The notes under the pieces were generated by a model that did not search any database, was not told where the DNA came from, and was given only the letters and a program-made list of their open reading frames with translations. A stretch of 64,000 nucleotides of DNA from NCBI GenBank assembly GCA_030248295.1, contig JASANH010001213.1, forward strand, positions 310,001 to 374,000, read 5' to 3'. Of the stretch, positions 56,578-64,000 are shown in pieces. Made by a program: the position numbers and the translations under genes. Each line of letters opens with the position of its first letter. Position 1 is the stretch's first letter. This stretch comes from Mesodorylaimus sp. YZB2_4 (Eukaryota > Nematoda > Enoplea > Dorylaimida > Dorylaimidae).

Positions 56578-59500
56578 ATGGACGAAGGATCGGGCAACAT
56601 CGCTTATTGCAACGCTGTGGAAGTCGGAGATACAAATGACGCGACTGTGGAAATTATAGCTTCAAGTGGTACGTTTCTTCATTGTACTATATTAAATGAA
56701 GTGCTCAAAAGACACTGTTTTGCAGGCTCTGCTCATTCTGGCTCGTTTGTTCATGATGAAGTGGGTGGGCAGCAAGTCAGAGAAGGAAACGAGTCGTCGT
56801 CGCTGTCGATTCAAATGGTCCGATCGTTGGCCACGTCCAGTAGCTCTGGCTTGGGTAAGCGGAACTTGGTGGTTCGGGACGGGATGCTGAAATGCGGAGT
56901 AAAAGAACTTCTTTAACAGACGAAGATCAAAAGGCAAACTGTCCCTGACCCTAGAAAAACGCTTCCTTTTACAGAAACGTATGCAAATAGGCCTGTTGAA
57001 TACACACAGTTTATAGGAGACAACGCGACAAAGTAAAGCACTCATGTTTTTTGACCGGTTTTAGATTGTTGGGTGCTTCAAGTACATGCATATATGTGTG
57101 CCATGACTTTTCAGCTTTAGCTGCGACGGTTACTGATGCTGATTCAGTCCGAGGCGTGGAGGAATTGCAGACATTTTTGAATAATTTCAATTCGGAATTA
57201 GCCGAAAGTCAACAGCATGCGACCGTGCGATTGGTCGATTCGGCGGCGATGCAAAACAATGCGCATGCATCGTACACTATTTATGAGACGTCGGCTCCTC
57301 AAGTTGCAACTATGGTCTACGAGCATGACGGAATGAGCAATCATGTTTCAACAACGGACGATTTGCAAATGGTTGACCTTCCTGATTCGTCTTTGGTATC
57401 GGCAACTAACGTAACATTCACCACTGAAAATGCAGGGATTGGAGATTCGTCGCATGGAGACGTCGTATTCGTATCGCAATCGGTCCCGCAACATTATCAG
57501 TTGCAGCAAGATCAGATGGACGATGGGTCGACGATTATCAGAGGGAATATTCCTGTGGACCAGCACATTCAGATGCATGCCGATGTTCAGAACGAGCAAT
57601 CGTTCTCTGCTCAGCAGACCGAAATGCAACAGATATTAATCCCGATCGACTGTACGAATGCGTTGGTCAATGGCAATCAGATCCCGCCTGGCAGTACCTT
57701 ATTATTGCCCGTCATTCCTACTGTGCTAGCGAATGGGACGGTGGAAGTGCGAATTGCCGGTCAGGCCATTGCTTTGCAAAACGCAGTGCCAGCATCAGTG
57801 GCTAATGACGTGCAAATGATTTCGAACGAATCAGTTCCTGTGGTCATTCAAGAACCACAACAACAAATCTTGGTCATCATGGGAAATAGCGATGGCAGTG
57901 CTGGCTCAGTGGTGCAAGAATCGACAAAACGGAAGCCTCCAGCAATTCGAGCGAAAGCAAGTGAAAAACAAGAAAACGCATCTAGCAATCAAATGGGCGG
58001 TGTAAGCAATCAGGCGGCCGTTGCATTCGTGTCGTCACTCGGTCGAAGGGACCTGCAAGTGACTATGTCGTCAGCAGAGGACAAATCGGGCGAGGATTCG
58101 TCGAGTGAAGATAAGGAATTGAACGATGACGAGGAGGAGGGAGCGAAGAGCGTTCACTCGAAAGATGTTTTAAAGAAACTGCAAAATAGGATTTCAGCAG
58201 CGAACCAGAAGGATTCGTCAAAGCGATCAGTGTTTCAGTGCGAATTCTGTGACTATACGAACGTCAAGAAATACTTACTCGTTCGACATATGAAAAGCCA
58301 TTCTGAGGGTAAGGGATAGCCTCATGGCATTGGGATCTTTATTGCGAGAGGGAGTGACCAGTTTTGCACCATTTTTAAGCTCCGACCAACCAACCCTTGG
58401 TGTCTGCTGAGATACCTCCCTAACGGGTAACTGTTCCAGCTGCTCCCTGTGCAAAGGGTCACTCTCCAGGCGAGCTTTTTCTTGCAGAAACCATTCGTAT
58501 GATTTGTTTTTTCTAGATCGACCGCACGTTTGTCACGTTTGCGAAAAGCGTTTTAAGGCGAATAGCTCGTTGCAAAACCACGTGAATACGCACACAGGCG
58601 TGCGACCTTATCAGTGTCAAGGATGCGATGCAACGTTCACGACGTCAGGTGAAATGGTCAGACATATGCGATACAAGCACACTCAAGAAAAACCGCACAA
58701 GTGCCCTCGCTGCGACTATGCCTCAGTGGAATTGAGCAAACTGAAACGCCATTTGAGATCGCATACAGGAGAAAGGTATGGACTATTTTGCCGCAATCGA
58801 AGAGTTCGAACAAGGATCGACTAAGGAGCGGGTGAACTCGTTAATGCCTGTCAAAAACACTTCTGCTGAGAGGACTAAACTCAGAGGGACAAATGGCACA
58901 ATCACTGATAGCGAGGGTAAAAATATCCATACAATCAATGGGGTGACCGAGAAGTTTAACAGAAGCGGTAGCAACTGTTGCTCTTCTAATGGTCGCCTTT
59001 TCAAAAAGTTTATTCTTTAAGCATTAAAAAAGTTTCTTAAAAAAATGCCCCCTTTTCTTCACTACCATCAGGCAGAATGCGATAGATCTCTGTTTCACAC
59101 AGAACTAACGGCAAGATCAATGGCATGCATGTTGAAAACTAAATACTGCTGCCTCAATTCGATTACAGGGTGCACGAGAGGATATTGCTTTGGTAGGTAC
59201 CATAACCATTATGTTGTTTTTTATATTTTTCTTCCTCGCTTGCATTGCTTCACCCATTCCTCAGTCGGTTTAGTAATTCTTATCATCAGTCAGTGCCTTC
59301 CGCTTTTGCATTAAATAGAGAAAATGAAGGTGTTATAGGCCTTACCAATGTCGAAAATGTGATTACGCCAGTCCCGATATGTACAAGCTGAAGCGGCATA
59401 TGCGCGTGCATACTGGTAAGTACACTAGTGTAGTTCATCATTTTTGACTACTATCTGTTTTCTTAGGGAATGTACACGCGGCCTATGCGGTAACGTGACG

Positions 59501-61447
59501 GGCGTGTATATTCTCAAAGAAAACAGGTTATATGCGAATGTGAGGACATATTTATCTGGTCCCATAAGCAGTATAATTCACATTTTCATGGGCGGGGGAC
59601 TGTTGGCTGCCATGCTCTCGCAGGATTCCCATGGCCATAACTATCCATACCGTTCGTTTGAGATCACTTTTTTTGGAACTGGGATTTTCGAATATAGCGT
59701 TTTTCACTCGCAATAGGTAACCTACAACCTACCCCAAGTAGCCACTGAATAAAAAGGCCAATCATTCCTTTTCCTTCGTTAATTTTTTTGCAATATTTAT
59801 AATTGCATTCAAACTCAGACAAGCAAAAGCACGACTGTGATGAAAGCTTCTTAGGCAGTTGACTGACGGCTATATCATTGTGATCACTAACACTAAAATG
59901 TAGGGCAGTGTGATAATCTTCCATATCAAAACGGCTCATGTTCATCATGTTCTCGATCAGGTGACTGGTGGCCATATGATTGTGATACGTATATATGAGA
60001 AGGATGCAGGGCAGTTGGATTATTAGGTATATATTGAGTGTATTTATATGATTTTCGTAAGGTTTTTAATGCTCCTCTTACCTGTCGGTAATCAGTTTAT
60101 TCATGCACATGTTTTTTTTCAGGTGAGAAGCCGTACGAATGCGATGTTTGTCTTCAGAGATTCACTCAAAGTAATTCTCTCAAGGCGCATAAGTTGATTC
60201 ACACTGGCAATAAACCTGTTTATCAATGTGAATTCTGCTCATCGTCTTGTGGCAGAAAAACAGATTTGAAGATACACATTCAGAAGCTGCATACGACATC
60301 GGAGCGGCCATTAGTTTGCAAGAAGTGCAACAAGTCGTATCCTGATCGATATTCCCTGAAACAGCATCAAAGGGTACATGAAGGAGAACGATGTTATTCT
60401 TGCACCCTGTGCAATTACTCGGCCCACACTCAACGTCATCTGGACGTTCATATGATGGTGCATAATTGCGAGAAACCATTCGAATGTCCTGTGTCATCGT
60501 GCCTGCATGCTTTTCGACAGAAAACGGCGTTGAAACGGCATGTCGAGGCTAAACACGGTCCGATTTCGAAACTGGAAATGACTGTGGATGGGTTTGAAGA
60601 GGAAGCCACGTTCTACGAGTGCGGCGAATGCGATAAAAAGTTCCGACACAAAGCGGCATTAGTAAAACACGGGGAGAGACATCGAACAATTGAAAAGGGT
60701 GGAATGTCCGAAGAAATGATCACGGACAAGGATGAGGATGATGCTGCGATGGGAGACGATGGCAAGGCAGTTTCGGGGTTTATCGACAGGGATGAGGAGG
60801 AGGAGAGTTGCGGAGAGGAGGCGATAGACACGTCGATCGGGAGTATTCGCTTGTACAAGTGTAATCATTGCGACGAGTCGTTCAGGCAGCGCGTACAGCT
60901 GGAGCATCACTGCCAGTTGGAGCATATCGGGGCGGACGACGACATTAACATGGATAACGTCGTCTACGTGCCTAGCCATGCGGGTGCTGCGTCGACTAGA
61001 AGATCGACGGAATTGAGCGTGGACGATGCGATCAATGAGTCGGATGCCACGACGGGACTGTCGCTGTCGAAATGTGACGTCAGCAATTATGAAACGAAGA
61101 GAAAGATAAGAAAGACGCGTGGGGAATCAGTGAAGGCTGAAAGAATATGGAGCACGTCGCGAGAAGATGCGAGTAAAAGTGAGACCAGAAAAGGAGCCAA
61201 GTCTGGTGCTACGTCCAGCGCGATGCCGCCCATTGATCAGGAGCAGAAACGGCGGCTCGACGTGGAGAACTGTTTTGGATTTGGCGACTCGGACGAGGCG
61301 GATCAACAAGCCAGCTCGAGTGTGGAGCGGGCTACTGGTGAAGCACAGGCTCGTTCCGAGAGTGTGGACGCCTTGTTGGAGGCGGCTGCGTGTGGGGATG
61401 ATTTGGCGCGGGAATGCACGAGACAGGGGGTGGGGGGCGAGATGTAG
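56578..61447 (+). CDS. CTCF: CCCTC-binding factor (CTCF), 11-zinc-finger insulator protein
   Basis: Six exons: 56578-56668, 56726-56854, 57115-58308, 58517-58775, 59339-59415, 60123-61447; 1024 residues. A long acidic/Gln-rich N terminus is followed by eleven consecutive C2H2 fingers in CTCF order: [192 protein letters not shown]. Fingers 3-6 match vertebrate CTCF most closely. A twelfth finger-like unit, [19 protein letters not shown], lies about 75 residues further on after an acidic linker. The C terminus is charged. CTCF binds DNA at insulators and stops cohesin to shape chromatin loops. Its presence argues for an early-branching nematode. Confidence 0.95.
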
Positions 61448-61673
61448 TGTATGCTAGTGGTAAGGTTCGAGGTGTCTTTTATAACGAAATGTGTAACAAA
61501 TGCGTAAACCCAGGTTCAATATGTAATGTTGGTAATTATGGTTAGATCATGTAAGTTTTATTGTTTCAGTTCTTCGGCGTCTGTTTTCGCTGTGATAAAT
61601 GGTTCATCGACTGGCAGTGCCGAGCTGAAATGGGAGGTGTGTCGGGATATGATGTGGGGCATGACAGAGCAGA

Positions 61674-62798
61674 TTACCACTTCGCTATCACCACATCCTT
61701 GACTGGTCGATCGGATTTGGTCTCGACGTTCTCGATTTTGCGAACTATGTCCATGCCTTCGAGGACCTGGAAGAAGGAGGGGTGGAGGGATTGGAGAAGA
61801 GGGGGCATGAGTGTACTTTGCCGAATACGACGTGTTTCCCATCGAGCCAGGCAGTTCGCTTGGATGTGATGAAGAATTGGCTGCCGTTGGTGTCCTTGCC
61901 TGAAATGGTGGATCTGAGGTTGGAAAAAGTGAATGTGGCTGGGATATAAAACAGAAACTGGCAAGAGCGAGTGACCTTGGAAGTACAAATAGAGTGCGGC
62001 TATTGGTGGGAATTCAGGCAAATGTTCGCATAGTAGAAAGGTGGTCTTGAACATGGCAGACCAGTCCAGGACAGAGGCACATTTGAGGGATAATGGTAGT
62101 TTCCAGTGCGTAGACAATCAAATACATAAGATGTGAGTGGGGATCGAACCTGGTGGGTACGGGGCCTTGGATGTAGATATGGAACAGTGATGGCCGACTT
62201 ACCTGCATTGGCCATGCTGACCCAACCAGCGCCATAATGAGAGAACTTGAAGTTCTCGTCAGGGAACCGGTCTCCGTAGACGCTACGACCGCCAGTGCCA
62301 TCGCCACTTGTGAAATCACCTCCTAAATCAGAGTTGAGTGGTCAAAAACAATCTACAGTGGAATGCAAGCAAGGAGTCACACTGACACTGTCTTAAAGTG
62401 TTTTATGGCAGGGAATTCAATATGCCCTAGTATGTGAAGATGGGACTGACCTTGAATCATAAAATTTTTGATGACGCGATGGAACTTTGAGCCTTCATAC
62501 GAGTCTTTCTTGGGGTTGTCGCCAGTGCACAGATCCTTGAAGTTCCTCGCAGTGTTTGGCACAGTCTTGCCAAACAAGCCGATCACAATGCGTCCTGCAT
62601 CTGCACCACCAATCTGGATATCGAAGGCCACCTTGTCGGTGACGATGGCGTCCAGATCTTCGGCTGCCTGTGCAAGGGAACTTAGTCTGGTCCTGGTGCA
62701 TCTCACGATCTAGGGGGGGGGGGAACTCTCAAATAGTCATTACTTACTGTAATGCCAGCAATGGCAACGGCCACACCGAGGAGCAGTGCAGAGTGCAT
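61674..62798 (-). CDS. PPIB: Secreted/ER cyclophilin-type peptidyl-prolyl isomerase
   Basis: Five exons: 62798-62748, 62667-62451, 62322-62203, 61899-61817, 61766-61674; 187 residues. Exon 1 is almost entirely a signal peptide ([17 protein letters not shown]). The cyclophilin core follows: [27 protein letters not shown], the active-site [43 protein letters not shown] and [12 protein letters not shown]. Residues equivalent to Arg55, Phe60 and His126 of cyclophilin A are present, so isomerase activity and cyclosporin binding are expected. It most resembles cyclophilin B. It ends VVIAKW without a KDEL-type signal, so ER retention is uncertain and it may be secreted. It converges with CTCF: the two stop codons are 227 bp apart. 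Confidence 0.95.
62134..62155 (-). repeat. tRNA B-box-like island in a cyclophilin intron
   Basis: Minus strand CACCAGGTTCGATCCCCACTC; exact B-box core. Same strand as the other islands. Confidence 0.5.
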
Positions 62799-63295
62799 TC
62801 TTCCAAGCAAAAACGACGACCTTCTCTGGCGATGCAAAACTGGCGACTGGCCTCAGACGCTCGAGCAAACAGAGATAGGCCAACGAAAGTTCCCGACATG
62901 ACGACGTGTCCTTGTCTACAGCCAAAACTAGTTCTGTACTTTTCAATAGTTGGTGTATGGTCGGCGACTCGGCCTCCCAGACAACTGCACTGTGCGAGTA
63001 TCCATTGCTAACTGTAAGACAGAGTCGAGCATGCCAAGGTCAACAAGGTTACGGGATCGGCTGGAGGCCGAGGAAGACGACCTGTGCTCGAGTTCACGCC
63101 TTCAAGGTGAATAGATATTTGAATTCGCGCTATATCCGGTAAGGTGTTTTGTACCTAAACATAATGTGCGCGCGAAGGGCTACTGTACTTGCCACATTTC
63201 TCTTTCGTTGAGCCTTGATGAGCCAAAATTAGTCTTGCCGTAAATTCCTGCCTGACCACTTCATTCGTGAAATTCTGCTATAAATATATTTCAAA
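62799..63295. other. Intergenic, cyclophilin promoter side
   Basis: Nothing recognised on either strand. Confidence 0.4.
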
Positions 63296-63451
63296 ATGAT
63301 GGCATCATCGATTAGGCTGCCGATTAGGCGAGCTTCTATTCTGAGCGATTCTTCTCCGGTCATTTCTCGTTTTCTGCCTCAACTTGCCACCGACAAGCAT
63401 TTGCCGTTTGGTCCCCAAGCGAAGGCTGGCTGGAGGCTAATATCAGCCTAA
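63296..63451 (+). CDS. Possible first exon of a mitochondrial protein
   Basis: Weak prediction. From the ATG pair at 63296 the frame gives MMASSIRLPIRRASILSDSS, then PVISRFLPQLATDKHL, a convincing mitochondrial presequence (Arg/Ser-rich, no acid before residue 18). It then runs into the TTAGGC-rich element and stops at 63449. A Gly-rich open stretch at 63605-63760 (RYLRGRGRYYGRDGVG...) after a possible CAATAG acceptor could be its second exon, making the element intronic. Not recognised as a known family. Confidence 0.3.
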   Translation: MMASSIRLPIRRASILSDSSPVISRFLPQLATDKHLPFGPQAKAGWRLISA

Positions 63452-63590
63452 GCTTAATTCTTATACCAGACTAAGCCTAAGCCTTGTATGAGTTTGAGCC
63501 CAAGTCATATGCCAGCCTAAGCCTAAGCCTAAGTCTAATACCAGCCTAAGCTAACCCATGTTGGGGACCAAACAGCAAAAGTGCCTTCCA
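63397..63590 (+). mobile_element. TTAGGC-rich inverted-end element, copy 2
   Basis: Begins GCATTTGCCGTTTGGTCCCCAA and ends TTGGGGACCAAACAGCAAAAGTGCC, near-perfect inverted termini. The interior is built of GCCTAAGCCTAAGCC and related units. Related to 19600-19680 and 63742-63863. Confidence 0.6.
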
Positions 63591-63741
63591 GTCAATAGGT
63601 TCGGTACTTGCGTGGTCGCGGTCGGTATTATGGGCGAGATGGAGTCGGCGATGATGGCCATACGTGGGCTTCGGCTTGGTCGGAGGGCGGTAGCGGAGGA
63701 AGTTCGGACGGCTCGAAGTACGGCAGTGGCAAACTAGAGAC

Positions 63742-63863
63742 CAAAAATCAGTCTTAGGCTAAGGCTTAGTCTGGTATAAGAATTAAGCTTAGGTTGATAT
63801 TAGGCTCCAGCCAGCCTTATACCAGCCTTCGCCTGGGGACCGAACGGCAAATGCGCCCAAAAA
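63742..63863 (-). mobile_element. TTAGGC-rich inverted-end element, copy 3 (one end)
   Basis: Reverse complement matches the left part of 63397-63480, including the TGGGGACCGAACGGCAAATGC terminus and AGACTAAGCC, CTTATACC and AAGCTTA blocks. Confidence 0.6.
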
Positions 63864-63864
63864 A

Positions 63865-63915
63865 GGAGCTAAGTCTGGTGCTACGTCTAGCGCGATGCCG
63901 CGCATTGATCAGGGT
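63865..63915 (+). repeat. Duplicated fragment of the CTCF last exon
   Basis: AAAAGGAGCTAAGTCTGGTG and CTACGTCTAGCGCGATGCCG, then CGCATTGATCAGG match CTCF coding sequence at 61192-61243 with about four differences. Only some 50 bp, directly beside the TTAGGC element. Confidence 0.7.
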
Positions 63916-64000
63916 GTCGCGACCGAAAAATTACTCCGTGTATCTAGTCCCCCAGGGGGTAGAACTGTTTATACCAAAGTGTCACCGGACAGTCACGGAT

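Noticed and set aside
1-64000. CRISPR arrays, bacterial operons, phage or rRNA genes
   Set aside because: No regularly spaced identical repeats, no rRNA-like sequence, and the spliced gene structure is eukaryotic.

Overview
This window is nuclear DNA from an animal. Almost every recognisable gene is split by GT-AG introns, most acceptors read TTTCAG or TTTTAG, many introns are only 40-80 nt, and TTAGGC-type repeats occur in several places. That combination suggests a nematode. A clear CTCF gene with an 11-finger array is also present. From established knowledge, CTCF was lost in derived nematodes such as Caenorhabditis and kept in early-branching (Dorylaimia/Enoplea-type) lineages, so an early-branching nematode is the best inference. 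No species can be named from the sequence alone.

Layout. 1-15.4 kb is sparse: a secreted PAN-domain protein running off the left edge (-), a RASL12-like small GTPase (-), a THAP-domain gene (-), a tandem pair of intronless 7-TM receptors (+; the first is a pseudogene), a two-LIM-domain gene with a frameshift (-), a weak small basic-protein candidate (-), and a lone exon of an alpha-1,4-glycosyltransferase (-). 15.4-26.8 kb is repeat-rich and holds one clear gene, an intronless four-TM protein (+). 26.8-62.8 kb is gene-dense: a dipeptidyl peptidase IV family gene (+), mitochondrial ribosomal protein S18C (-), RNF41/NRDP1 (-), NDUFS7 (+), a PIAS SUMO ligase (+), MEF2 (-), proteasome subunit beta-5 (-), USP10 (+), CTCF (+) and a secreted cyclophilin (-). 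The last 1.2 kb is mostly TTAGGC-rich repeat, a possible short mitochondrial-protein exon and a duplicated scrap of the CTCF gene.

For most multi-exon genes I rebuilt exon boundaries by hand and checked that intron phases close: DPP 813 codons from the membrane exon, RNF41 312, NDUFS7 232, PIAS 693, MEF2 315, PSMB5 293, USP10 805, CTCF 1025, cyclophilin 188, RASL12 332. THAP is the one gene whose phases do not close.

Repeats include a tRNA-derived SINE-like family (four to five copies), short tRNA B-box islands all on the minus strand, a 0.65-0.7 kb direct repeat in two copies 31 kb apart, a small element with AGACCAGCCA inverted ends (one copy 43 bp from the USP10 start), a 1.7 kb inverted-end element inside a USP10 intron, and a TTAGGC-rich element family. 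Four ubiquitin/SUMO/proteasome genes (RNF41, PIAS, PSMB5, USP10) lie within about 22 kb. I see no sign of an operon, and most neighbouring genes have unrelated functions. I did not find a clearly new biological system; the best leads are listed as findings.
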